From an uncultured Latescibacterota bacterium (lineage in GTDB: Bacteria; Latescibacterota; UBA2968; UBA8231): DNA of 64,000 nucleotides. The stretch lies in NCBI GenBank assembly GCA_958295495.1, contig OY282352.1, forward strand, positions 4,596,049 to 4,660,048. The letters are read 5' to 3'. This document shows, in pieces, positions 53,383 to 61,783 of the stretch; the stretch's first letter is position 1, and each line of letters starts with the position of its first letter. The notes under the pieces were generated by a model that was not told the origin of the DNA, searched no databases, and was given only the letters and a program-made list of their open reading frames with translations. A program made the translations under genes and the position numbers.

Positions 53383-54681
53383 ATGATTACGCAAATTGAG
53401 ATCGGGGGCTACCGGCTTCTCGACGGGTTTAAGGCTGACCTCGAGCCGCTGACCGTGGTGGTCGGCGCCAATGTCGTCGGCAAGAGTACGCTGATCGATT
53501 GTCTGCAACTGATTGGCCAGTGTTGCGAATATCCGCTAAATACCGCGATGGGTTGGCATTGGGGGGCCGCGTCCCTGCTGACGGCAGGGAACGGGAATGG
53601 GCAGTTGGCTTGGAGCGTCGCCTTTCGCAAACCTCCTACATGGGATAATTTTCCATTGGAGGAGGGAGAGGCCCTTGTGTACGAGGTCGTGCTGCAAGCC
53701 GATGCACAGGGCCAGATGCACCCGCAATACGAGGTTCTAAGAACGCAAGAGCCAGCATTAGGACATAGAGAACCGCGCAAATTTCTGGAGGCAACCCCGT
53801 ATCAGCGACACATCTTTGATGAAGAACAACGTCGCTTAATACCGTTTGATGAAGCGCAACCTTCGCCCGCTGTCGTCCGCGATGCCAACTCAGCGGGATT
53901 ACCCTCGGGAAGCGGACGGGCGGGCGCACAACAAGAGGCGGCGTTGCTGCTTTCGCAAATCCGCTTCTTCAACGAGTTTCCCGTTCCTTCTTGGGTACGC
54001 GTTCTATTGGCGACCATAATATGCTATCCGGGGTTCGATGTGACGCGGTCTTCCACGCTCCGCACCAAAGCCGCCGATATCAGGCCGGATACGCCATTGG
54101 CGGCTGATGGCGGCAATTTGGGGACTGTGCTGCACGAAATCCTGACCCGCTATGATTTCAGGCCAGCAGCAGAGGAGCTGCGCAATTTTCTGCGCGTGGC
54201 GTATCCCACATTCGAGGAAATTCACTGCGATACCACCTATGGAACGCCACCGCAAGTGCTCGTCCGGGTGCGCGAACAAGGCATGTCTCGCTCTATGGAG
54301 ATGTGGGAGCTGTCGGACGGCATGCTGCGCTTCTTGTGCTTGGCGACGGCGCTGTTGAACCCATTTCCACCACCGCTGACACCGCTGATAGCCATTGACG
54401 AACCAGAATTGGGCCTGCATCCCGGGCTATTGCCGATTGTCGCCGAGATGATCAAGATGGCGGCGGAGCGCACCCAAGTGCTGGTGACGACGCACAGTCC
54501 AGATCTGCTCAACTGCTTCGACATAGCCGATGTAGCCGTGATGGCGCGCAATGCAGACGACGCAAAGGTCGCGTGGCATCGTCCTGCGAACCGCCGGACG
54601 CTCGTGCAAATGCTCGAGGATGTTGCACCCGGAACCTTGGGCGACCTGCACCGTTCCGGCGAGTTGGAGGCCGGCGCGTGA
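53383..54681 (+). CDS. ABC-type/OLD-like ATPase, module 1
   Basis: 432 aa. Walker A VVGANVVGKSTLIDC (note VV rather than the usual GS/GK spacing), a family-typical ELSDGMLRFLCLATALL (signature-like), Walker B PLIAIDEPELGLHPGLL, and H-loop VLVTTHSPDLL, as in AAA_21/OLD-family ATPases of defence and repair. The N-terminus ITQIEIGGYRLLDGF resembles the IxxIxIxNFR start of SMC/RecF-type proteins. Its stop overlaps the next gene's GTG (GTGA), so the pair is coupled. Two-gene ATPase plus TOPRIM/DUF4276-like modules are frequent in defence contexts. Confidence 0.82.
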   Translation: MITQIEIGGYRLLDGFKADLEPLTVVVGANVVGKSTLIDCLQLIGQCCEYPLNTAMGWHWGAASLLTAGNGNGQLAWSVAFRKPPTWDNFPLEEGEALVYEVVLQADAQGQMHPQYEVLRTQEPALGHREPRKFLEATPYQRHIFDEEQRRLIPFDEAQPSPAVVRDANSAGLPSGSGRAGAQQEAALLLSQIRFFNEFPVPSWVRVLLATIICYPGFDVTRSSTLRTKAADIRPDTPLAADGGNLGTVLHEILTRYDFRPAAEELRNFLRVAYPTFEEIHCDTTYGTPPQVLVRVREQGMSRSMEMWELSDGMLRFLCLATALLNPFPPPLTPLIAIDEPELGLHPGLLPIVAEMIKMAAERTQVLVTTHSPDLLNCFDIADVAVMARNADDAKVAWHRPANRRTLVQMLEDVAPGTLGDLHRSGELEAGA

Positions 54682-55385
54682 AGGTGTGGATTTTTGTGGA
54701 AGGGAGTTCGGATGTTAAGGCACTGTCGGCATTGTGGAGCGGCTGGAAGCAGAATCTCCGCGAGAAAGGCTGGGGCATTCAGCTAATACCTCTTGGAGAC
54801 AAGTCCAACTATTTCAAAGACATTGGCTCACGAGCGGCCGAGAAGTTGGCAAACGATGCACGCGACCTCGTCGTTGGCTTACCCGATCTCTACCCAAATC
54901 GAGGCTATGCGAAGACGGATTACAAGCACGACAATTTAAGAGAACTACGAGACGTGCAAACGCGCTTGGTGAAACAGCACTTGCAGCAGCAGATAGGCAG
55001 ACGGACTGATATTGACAGTTATATGGCGCGTTTTTATTCCAGCGCGTTGAAACACGACTTGGAGGTGCTGCTCCTTGCCGCGACCAGTCAACTTCAGAGT
55101 CAACTTCAGCCCAAGATGCCGAACAAGATGCCGAACAAGATGCCGAACATGTCTAAGAGCTGGCGGCAGCCTCCAGAAGAGCAGAATCAAAACAAACCCC
55201 CGAAGATAATTGTTAAGGAACTCTTTTTGAAACATCTCAAGCGGTCCTATCGTGAAAACATGGATAGCCATGCCATTCTCAGCAAAGCAGATTTGCGAGA
55301 GGTGGCGCAACAGTGTCCGACGTTCCGGGCCATGATCGATTGGATTGGCGAGGAGACCGGCGTACCTTGGAATCCTGCTCCCTAA
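54678..55385 (+). CDS. DUF4276/TOPRIM-like partner, divergent, module 1
   Basis: 235 aa from GTG 54678. VWIFVEGSSDVKALSAL has the E of a TOPRIM-type fold; DLVVGLPDLYP replaces the DxD stretch of canonical members, and ALKHDLEVLLLAATSQL matches the K-H-E-x-E-x-W-L region, though without the Trp. A short tandem repeat of MPNK (12 bp, 55113-55150) and a basic/polar linker (EEQNQNKPPKI) follow. Probably the effector or regulatory partner of the ATPase. Divergence from module 2 suggests an independent lineage. Confidence 0.65.
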   Translation: MKVWIFVEGSSDVKALSALWSGWKQNLREKGWGIQLIPLGDKSNYFKDIGSRAAEKLANDARDLVVGLPDLYPNRGYAKTDYKHDNLRELRDVQTRLVKQHLQQQIGRRTDIDSYMARFYSSALKHDLEVLLLAATSQLQSQLQPKMPNKMPNKMPNMSKSWRQPPEEQNQNKPPKIIVKELFLKHLKRSYRENMDSHAILSKADLREVAQQCPTFRAMIDWIGEETGVPWNPAP

Positions 55386-55539
55386 CGCAACACTCGGCTA
55401 AGCAACGCAGATACAACCAGCGATACTGAAGAAACTCACATTGAAAAGGTCCTGCGGGGCTAGTTTAACCAGCGCACGGAGACGACAGGAGGCGGCCCCT
55501 CGTGAAAACGCAGGCAATTGACGAAAACAGGAGCAGCAG

Positions 55540-56862
55540 ATGATGCACGACTTGCTGGCCGGAACCGGCGGTGCCCGGATCACGCCACCAATCGGCTTTC
55601 CCATGGGCGGGTACGGTGCCCGCGACCACGGGGCCGAGGGCGTACACGACCACCTCAACACCCACGCCCTGTTCCTCGACGACGGCACGACCCAAGCCGT
55701 GATCATCGCCAGCGACCTGCTCGGCATGCGGGCGGAACAGGTCGCTGGCGTGCGCGAGTTGGTGCGCGCGGCGACGGGGGTGCCCGAGTCCCACGTATTC
55801 CTCGCCTTCTCGCACACGCACGGCGGGCCGCTGATGTACTCTAGCTTTTCGGCGCTGGGGGAACAGGTCACCGCCTACATCGACGCGGTGAGCCACTACA
55901 TGGCCGGGGCCGCCCTGCAGGCGACCACCGCGGCGGTGCCCGTGCGCTGGGGCACGGGTCGTCATCCGCTGCAGGTCGGCGTCAATCGCCGGGAGCGACA
56001 GGCCGATGGCACGACCCGCATCGGCGTCAACCTCGACGGACCGGCGGCGTCTTGGGTTGATGCAGTGTGGTTCGAGCGCGACGACGGCGGTCCGCTGGCG
56101 GTGGTGCATCAGCACGCGGCCCACGGGACCTGCCTAGTGGGCGACAACTACCTGTTCACAGCCGACTGGATCGGCTACGCCATGCAGTTGATCGAGGCCC
56201 AACTGCCGGGCGTGACGGCACTGTTCGTCAACGGCTGTGCCGGCAACATCAACCCCCATCCGCGCGGCACCTTTGCCCTCGCCGAGCGCCACGGTACTAG
56301 GGCCGGTGCCGCGGTGCTGCAGACGGTGTTGGACCGCGCTGACCTGAGACGAGGCGGCCGGCTGCGCTGTGCCCAGCACACCTTTGAGCTGCCCCTCGAG
56401 CCCATGCCGTCGCTGCAAGAGTGCGAGCGCGAACTGGCGCGGTGGGAACCGGCCTTTCGCAAACTCAAGGGCGAGCACCACCGAAACTGGCAGGTCTGCC
56501 GCCACTACTTTGCCGCAAAGGAGCGGCTCGCGGCGTGCCAGAGCGGCTCGATGGCCACGGGCCTGCCCATAGAACTGCAAGTCGTGGCCTTGGACGACGT
56601 CGCCTTTATCGGCCTGCCGGGGGAGATCTTCGTCGAGACGGGGCTGGCCATTGCCGAGGCATCGCCCTTCTCCTTGACCCTGCCCGTGGGGTACGCCAAC
56701 GGTGCCATCGGATACGTGCCGACGAGTGAGGAGGTGCCCTACGGAGGGTACGAGGTCCTCGATGCGAGGGCGTGCTACGAGGGACGCTTGCTGCGCGACG
56801 ACGCGGACCGGGGCCTGACCGCTGGTGCGCTGCGGGCCTTGGAACTGGCCGCGGCGGAGTGA
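55540..56862 (+). CDS. Neutral/alkaline ceramidase-like hydrolase
   Basis: 440 aa. The N-terminal GGARITPPIGFPMGGYG and the zinc-site patterns FLAFSHTHGGPL and VVHQHAAHGTCLVGDNYLFTAD (split), then ALFVNGCAGNINPHPRGT, match neutral ceramidase/neutral-alkaline non-lysosomal ceramidase family N-terminal domains; the C-terminal VGYANGAIGYVPTSEEV is also typical. Many bacterial members in this size range are not true ceramidases, so a peptidase or amidase-like substrate is possible. No signal peptide is seen. AGGAGCAGC precedes the ATG. Follows module 1 by 154 bp. Confidence 0.78.
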   Translation: MMHDLLAGTGGARITPPIGFPMGGYGARDHGAEGVHDHLNTHALFLDDGTTQAVIIASDLLGMRAEQVAGVRELVRAATGVPESHVFLAFSHTHGGPLMYSSFSALGEQVTAYIDAVSHYMAGAALQATTAAVPVRWGTGRHPLQVGVNRRERQADGTTRIGVNLDGPAASWVDAVWFERDDGGPLAVVHQHAAHGTCLVGDNYLFTADWIGYAMQLIEAQLPGVTALFVNGCAGNINPHPRGTFALAERHGTRAGAAVLQTVLDRADLRRGGRLRCAQHTFELPLEPMPSLQECERELARWEPAFRKLKGEHHRNWQVCRHYFAAKERLAACQSGSMATGLPIELQVVALDDVAFIGLPGEIFVETGLAIAEASPFSLTLPVGYANGAIGYVPTSEEVPYGGYEVLDARACYEGRLLRDDADRGLTAGALRALELAAAE

Positions 56863-57090
56863 GTTGCGTGGATTATCTGGCTGCGCTCTTGGCGGGCGTT
56901 GCGGGCCTGAGCCCGCGGCTGCCGGCCATCTCGGAGGTCGCCGGATGGCTACTGCTGGCTGTTGTTGCGGAATCTGTGCGCTTAGGGGGGGTGATCTGGC
57001 AGGTGCTCGCCGAGCGGTCCGCGTCCACTCGTATTCTGTGAGAAGATAACCCATTGTCGCCGTGTGCGTTGACCACCCGACATTATTAAT

Positions 57091-58227
57091 TCAATTGATC
57101 TTATTCTCCTCGATGTAATCCCAGTTGATATTCATTCCCAATCCGGGCCGTTGGGGCACGTGGACAAAACCCTGCTCGTCCATTGGTTCGCCGTGCTCGT
57201 GCAGCCAAGGGGCGGGCTGGTCGAAGTCGATGAAGGGGTGCAACAGGCCGCGTTCGTAGAATTCGCCGTTGTGCATGGCGCACAAGGCGTGCAGGTTGCC
57301 CGGGCCGCCGCCGTGGATTTCGCAGCGCATACCAAACGATTCGCACAGATGCACGGTTTTCATCAATGGGGTGAGGCCGCCCACGTCGCCCACGCCGCAG
57401 CGGCTGATGTCGCAGGCACCGGCTTTGATCCACTCGGCGCGCACGTACATTTTGCCCTCACAAGTCTCCGGGCCGCAAATCGGCAAGCTGGTCTGTTCGC
57501 ACAGCCAGATGTAGGACGACATGCTGTGTTCGTCCATGGGCTCTTCCATCCAGTAATAGTCGAGCTTTTCCAGTTCCTTGGCTAGGAAAAAAGCGGCCTC
57601 GCGGTCGTAGTAGTGGTAGGGGTCGAGCATACAGGGTACGTCGGGGCCGACTGCTTCGCGCACGGCGGCGCAGGCTTCAATGTCGCGTTTGGGGTCGGGA
57701 GCACCGGCGTAGGGCGGTTGCCAAGTGTGCAATTTGAAGGCGGGGTATCCGCGCTCCATGCACCACTGGGCGTAGTTGGCGTAGTCTTGGGGAGTGGCTA
57801 AGCCGCCTTTGAGATCGTCGCCGCACATGGTGGAGGCGTAGGCCGGCACTTTGTCGCGCAAGCCGCCCAACAGTTTGTACACGGGTTGCTTGAGGGCGCG
57901 TCCGGCCAGATCCCACAAGGCTAGGTCAACGGCCATGAGCACTTGGTCGGACAGCGTGCCCATGTTGAGCCGCTGGCGGTGGTTGAGGTCGCGCCAGATT
58001 TTTTCGCGGTACAAGGGGTCTTCGCCGACTATCGCGGGTTTGACGAGGCTGGCTATGGCTTGGGCACTGGCGCCAAACCAGTAGCCGGAGACGCCGTCAT
58101 CGGTGTCTATTTGCAGTAGGGTCTGGGTGGTTGCGCGCTCGGGGCCGGGGTGGCCGTGGCCGTCGGAGTCGCGCACGGTATTGGTGACGGTTTTGAAGCG
58201 GATGGTCTCTACTTGGGTGATTTTCAT
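57091..58227 (-). CDS. Mandelate racemase/muconate lactonizing enzyme family protein (KxH type)
   Basis: 378 aa starting MKITQVETIRFKTVT, with AAGGACG upstream of the ATG (the start 22 codons earlier is not supported). Enolase superfamily: capping domain at 1-130, barrel with K-x-H (AFKLHTWQPP), metal ligands D (CMLDPYHYYD), E (YWMEEPMDE) and E (GPETCEG), and the late His in MRCEIHGGGPGNLH. Acid-sugar dehydratases and racemases share this layout; the exact sugar acid is unknown. Minus-strand partner of the second enolase-family gene at 60530, with module 2 inserted between them. Confidence 0.85.
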   Translation of the reverse strand: MKITQVETIRFKTVTNTVRDSDGHGHPGPERATTQTLLQIDTDDGVSGYWFGASAQAIASLVKPAIVGEDPLYREKIWRDLNHRQRLNMGTLSDQVLMAVDLALWDLAGRALKQPVYKLLGGLRDKVPAYASTMCGDDLKGGLATPQDYANYAQWCMERGYPAFKLHTWQPPYAGAPDPKRDIEACAAVREAVGPDVPCMLDPYHYYDREAAFFLAKELEKLDYYWMEEPMDEHSMSSYIWLCEQTSLPICGPETCEGKMYVRAEWIKAGACDISRCGVGDVGGLTPLMKTVHLCESFGMRCEIHGGGPGNLHALCAMHNGEFYERGLLHPFIDFDQPAPWLHEHGEPMDEQGFVHVPQRPGLGMNINWDYIEENKIN

Positions 58228-58711
58228 GCGTCGTCCTTTCGCAGTTGGCGACCGCAGTCGCCGGTTATAGTACTCAAACCCCGCTCGCTGCAATCAGTCG
58301 CCCGACAAGCTCCACGGGCCGCTCCATGCACTGCCGCCCGTGTGCGGCGCGGGCGAAACGCGCACGGCAACAAATCGGAATATCTGACCTTTTCCATTGG
58401 AAATTTCTCCGTCAAAGGCGTCGCCTCGCCTGTCCGCTGATAATACTAGGGAAGCCTTTATTTTTTATAACGGTAATGTCCAAGCCGCAACATTGACAAT
58501 AGTCGGATTATCGGATTTCCTAGTGTCCGCGTCCTGTAAGCTGGAACCTTGTTTTTGGATCATCTCTAGGGCTATCTTGTGTACCTAAAGGAGAAAACCT
58601 CATAAGCCAGTACCCAGCCGTCCTCTTTAGGTGCAGCCTAAATACGAAGTGGATGTTTGACGGCTTGGGCATTTCTTCCTCAACGTCTCGAAATCCGCTT
58701 AATAGCCAGAC
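58228..58711. other. Intergenic region upstream of ATPase module 2
   Basis: About 480 bp between divergent genes. The left half is GC-rich; from about 58,440 it turns AT-rich (TTATTTTTTATAACGG). It ends with the left 19-bp repeat at 58679-58697, 14 bp before the ATPase start. No gene was recognised. Confidence 0.5.
58679..58697. repeat. 19-bp direct repeat, left copy, bordering ATPase module 2
   Basis: CTCAACGTCTCGAAATCCG; perfect match to 60529-60547. The right copy contains the stop and the last five codons (R-I-S-R-R-stop) of the enolase-family gene at 60530. The two copies bracket 1.83 kb holding both genes of module 2, resembling attL/attR of an insertion at a gene's 3' end. Confidence 0.85.
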
Positions 58712-59902
58712 ATGTCAGATACCCGTCTAATAACCCGCGTCGTTATCCGCAATTACAAAAGTATCGGCGCGTGCAATGTACGCCTCGGTCCCCTGTCGAT
58801 CCTCGTCGGACCCAACGGTAGCGGCAAGAGCAATTTCGTGGATGCCCTCCGCTTCATCGCCGACGCGCTCCGCTACTCGCTGGACCATGCCCTCCGCGAC
58901 CGCGGCGGCATCCACGAGGTGCGCCGGCGGTCGAGTGGGCATCCAACGCACTTTGCCATTCGCATTGAGTTTCAGTTGTCTAAAAGCCGCGGCCACTACG
59001 CCTTCAGAATTGGGGCAAAACGGGGGGCTTATCTAGTCGCCGAAGAGGAATGTGCAATTCACGAGGGGACGGATGGCGCGGGCAAAGCTTACTACAGAAT
59101 AAAGGACGGCGCACTCGAGCGCATCAGCATTCAACCCGTCCCCGCCATTCCCAAGGACCGCCTCTTTCTAGTCAACGTCTCTGGCCTAGAGGCGTTCCGC
59201 CCCCTGTACGACGCCCTCATTTCAATGGGTTTCTACAACCTGAATCCCGAACGCATCCGCGAGCCGCAGCCGCCCGACCCGGGCGAACTGCTCAACCGCG
59301 ATGGCTCGAACATGGCCAGCGTTCTCGCCGCGCTGAAGGACCGCGCCCCAGCGGTGAAGCGCCGCGTGGAGGAATACCTCGCAACGGTCGTGCCGGGCGT
59401 CCATGCGGTGGCCCCCAAGGGCGTCGGCCCGCGCGAGATGCTCGAATTTAAGCAGGCCGTCCGGGGCGCTCCTCATCCTTGGCGCTTCCTCGCCACCAAT
59501 ATGTCAGACGGCACCCTGCGTGCTCTCGGCGTGCTCGTGGCCTTGTTCCAAGCCCCGGCCGGGCTGGTGGCCATTGAGGAACCCGAGGTCGCCCTGCATC
59601 CGGCCGCGGCCGGCGTTTTGACGGATAGTCTGCGCGACGCGAGCGATCACCGACAAGTGCTCATCACCAGCCACAGTCCCGATCTGCTCGATGATGCATC
59701 ACTACCCGACAGCGCCATACAAGCTGTCGTCTCCGAGTGCGGCGATACAAAAATTGGTCCCTTGGACGAAGCGGGAAGATCAGCGCTGCGCGATCACCTG
59801 TACACCGCCGGCGAGCTACTTCGCATGGACCAACTTAGGCCGGATCCCCAAGCGACGGAACTCAGCCTTAAACAATTGAATCTGTTCGGGTTGGATCTGT
59901 GA
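58712..59902 (+). CDS. ABC-type ATPase (AAA_21-like), module 2
   Basis: 396 aa. Start RVVIRNYKSIGACNVRLGPL, Walker A LVGPNGSGKSNFVDAL, signature-like NMSDGTLRALGVLVALF, Walker B GLVAIEEPEVALHP and H-loop VLITSHSPDLLDD. This is the classical AAA_21/SMC-like ATPase of two-gene ATPase-DUF4276 modules. The stop overlaps the next gene's GTG (GTGA). The gene starts 15 bp after the left 19-bp repeat, so its promoter must overlap or lie left of the repeat, perhaps supplied by the host side. Confidence 0.85.
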   Translation: MSDTRLITRVVIRNYKSIGACNVRLGPLSILVGPNGSGKSNFVDALRFIADALRYSLDHALRDRGGIHEVRRRSSGHPTHFAIRIEFQLSKSRGHYAFRIGAKRGAYLVAEEECAIHEGTDGAGKAYYRIKDGALERISIQPVPAIPKDRLFLVNVSGLEAFRPLYDALISMGFYNLNPERIREPQPPDPGELLNRDGSNMASVLAALKDRAPAVKRRVEEYLATVVPGVHAVAPKGVGPREMLEFKQAVRGAPHPWRFLATNMSDGTLRALGVLVALFQAPAGLVAIEEPEVALHPAAAGVLTDSLRDASDHRQVLITSHSPDLLDDASLPDSAIQAVVSECGDTKIGPLDEAGRSALRDHLYTAGELLRMDQLRPDPQATELSLKQLNLFGLDL

Positions 59903-60492
59903 AATTGATCGCCATAGTAGAAGGCCACGGCGACGTCGCAGCAGTGCGGGTTCTATTGCGCCGGGTCCTGCACGAGAAGTTGCAGCGCTACGACGTTGAG
60001 ATAGAGCCTCCCATTCGCGTCCCAAAGGACAAACTGCTCAAGCCGGGCGAGTTGGAAAGAGCCGTCAATTTAGCGGCGAGACGCACCTCCGCTACGGATG
60101 GGATTATCGTGCTGGTCGATGCCGACGACGACTGTCCTGCGGAGTTGGCACCTGCTATGGCGACCCGTGCAGCCGAAAGCCGCTCTGATAGGCGCATCTC
60201 GGTCGTCATTGCAAAAAGTGAGTTTGAGTCGTGGTTTGTTGCGGCCGCCGATTCGCTGGCAGGCTATAGAGGGCTTTCCCACAGCCTCGTAGCACCCGCG
60301 AATGCTGAACGCATTCGAGACGCGAAAGGTTGGCTAGCGAGCAATATGCCTACGGGTTCGACGTATCGCGAGACCATTGACCAAGCGGCATTTGCGAGCA
60401 GGATTAATTTGGCGCAAGCGCGGCAGTGCGCTTCGTTCGACAAGTTTGTGCGCGAAATCCGCACACTCGCCCATCCCTCTACTTCCTCGTAG
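59899..60492 (+). CDS. DUF4276-family TOPRIM-like protein, module 2
   Basis: 197 aa from GTG 59899. Canonical motifs: LIAIVEGHGDVAAVRVLLRR (E in the TOPRIM position), GIIVLVDADDDCPAEL (D-x-D), and VIAKSEFESWFVAAADSL with the E-x-E-x-W signature of DUF4276. Likely the partner effector of the ATPase, by analogy with ATPase-TOPRIM phage-defence pairs; activity unproven. It ends 37 bp before the right 19-bp repeat. Confidence 0.8.
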   Translation: MKLIAIVEGHGDVAAVRVLLRRVLHEKLQRYDVEIEPPIRVPKDKLLKPGELERAVNLAARRTSATDGIIVLVDADDDCPAELAPAMATRAAESRSDRRISVVIAKSEFESWFVAAADSLAGYRGLSHSLVAPANAERIRDAKGWLASNMPTGSTYRETIDQAAFASRINLAQARQCASFDKFVREIRTLAHPSTSS

Positions 60493-60528
60493 TCTCAATC
60501 CGCTACACTTAGACAGGCCACATCTTCT

Positions 60529-60547
60529 CTCAACGTCTCGAAATCCG
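60529..60547. repeat. 19-bp direct repeat, right copy, at the 3' end of an enolase-family gene
   Basis: Perfect copy of 58679-58697. Because it includes the intact gene's stop codon, insertion next to it left the gene complete. Confidence 0.85.
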
Positions 60548-61783
60548 ATAGCCCGGCCGTTCCGGCTTGAACAAAGCGGGATTTAGCCTGACCCCCAAGC
60601 CGCTGCCTTGGGGCAAGCTCACATATCCTCCGCTAATCTCCACCTCCGCGTCGATCAGTTCTCTATACACCGTCTGGATCTGCGCCCGCACGGTTTCCTG
60701 ATAGCAGCAGTTGGCCACTGCCGCCCCCACGTGCAAGCCGGCAAAAAGCGTCAGCGGGCCGGTGCAGTCGTGCAGGCTGACCGGCACATTATAGGTCTGC
60801 GCCAGATGGGCAATCCGCGCGGTCTCGGAAATCCCGCCGACCCAGGTCGGGTCGATCATCGCGTAATCGGCGGCTTGGTGCATCAGCACGGAGTTGTAAT
60901 CGGCCCGGCTGAGCAGCATCTCACTCACCGAAATGGGCATCCGGCTCTGGCGGCGGAAGTCGGCTACTGTGTCGAGGTTGTCCATCTTGATCACGTCCTC
61001 CAGCCACAGCGGCGCGACCTCGCGCAGGGCCTCGGCAATGCGGAGCGCGGCCGGTAGCTGGAAATGCGCGTGGCCATCGACGAAAATGTCGAGGTCCATG
61101 CCTACCTTGTCGCGGATCGCGCGCAAGGGCTGCACGCCTTCCTCAATTGCGCGGTGCGGGATGCGCGCCGGGCCGTATTGCAGGGCCGCTTGGTCAAAGG
61201 GCCAGACCTTTAGCCCGCTATAGCCCAGCGCGACTAGCTCTTCGGCCAGTGCCACTGGCTCGTGGAACAGCTTCCACGAATCGCCCAGCGGCCCTGGCTC
61301 GCCGATGGTGCCAAAGCCCGGCCAGCCTTTGCGCCCGGTGGTGCTCGGCCCGTATTGCGGGTTGCCGCAGCTATTGTACACTAAGATTTTGTCGCGCACC
61401 GGCCCGCCGAGCAGGCGATATATCGGCTGGTTGCAGACTTGGCCGAGAATATCCCACAGCGCCACGTCCAGCGCCGACAAGGCGCGGAGCTCGGTGCCGC
61501 GGACGCCGAAATTCGCGGCCCGTTCGTAGAGAAAGCGCCAGTGCGACTCAATGGCCAGCGCGTCTTCGCCGAGCAGGCGGCGCGCCATCCAGTCGTGCAG
61601 CATGGCCTGCACGGCCTCGGCGCAATAGTACGTTTCGCCGTGGCCGATGAGTCCGGCGTCGGTGTGGATGCGCACCAGCAGCAAGTCCGGGAACAGGTCG
61701 AGCGGCTGTACGGACTCGATCGCAGTTACGGTGACTTTGCCCGCGTCAATGGGGGACGGGGGTAAGTGAGGTTTCGCCGTCAT
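60530..61783 (-). CDS. Mandelate racemase/muconate lactonizing enzyme family protein (second)
   Basis: 417 aa. N-terminal capping domain (LLLVRIHTDAGLIGHGETYY) then a barrel with GLKVWPFDQAAL, the metal ligand D in LDIFVDGHAHFQL, E in LWLEDVI, E in ISVSEMLLSR, and SLHDCTGPLTLFAG near the end. The motif set fits mannonate/gluconate-type dehydratase or related acid-sugar enzymes rather than muconate cycloisomerase. The ATG directly follows the TAA of the dehydrogenase upstream (TAAATG), so the two are one operon. It ends in the right 19-bp repeat. Confidence 0.85.
   Translation of the reverse strand: MTAKPHLPPSPIDAGKVTVTAIESVQPLDLFPDLLLVRIHTDAGLIGHGETYYCAEAVQAMLHDWMARRLLGEDALAIESHWRFLYERAANFGVRGTELRALSALDVALWDILGQVCNQPIYRLLGGPVRDKILVYNSCGNPQYGPSTTGRKGWPGFGTIGEPGPLGDSWKLFHEPVALAEELVALGYSGLKVWPFDQAALQYGPARIPHRAIEEGVQPLRAIRDKVGMDLDIFVDGHAHFQLPAALRIAEALREVAPLWLEDVIKMDNLDTVADFRRQSRMPISVSEMLLSRADYNSVLMHQAADYAMIDPTWVGGISETARIAHLAQTYNVPVSLHDCTGPLTLFAGLHVGAAVANCCYQETVRAQIQTVYRELIDAEVEISGGYVSLPQGSGLGVRLNPALFKPERPGYRISRR

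Noticed and set aside
56867..57041. 58-codon hydrophobic ORF after the ceramidase-like gene
   Set aside because: Has a TM-like stretch, but no ribosome site, weak start and no overlap evidence; left unannotated.
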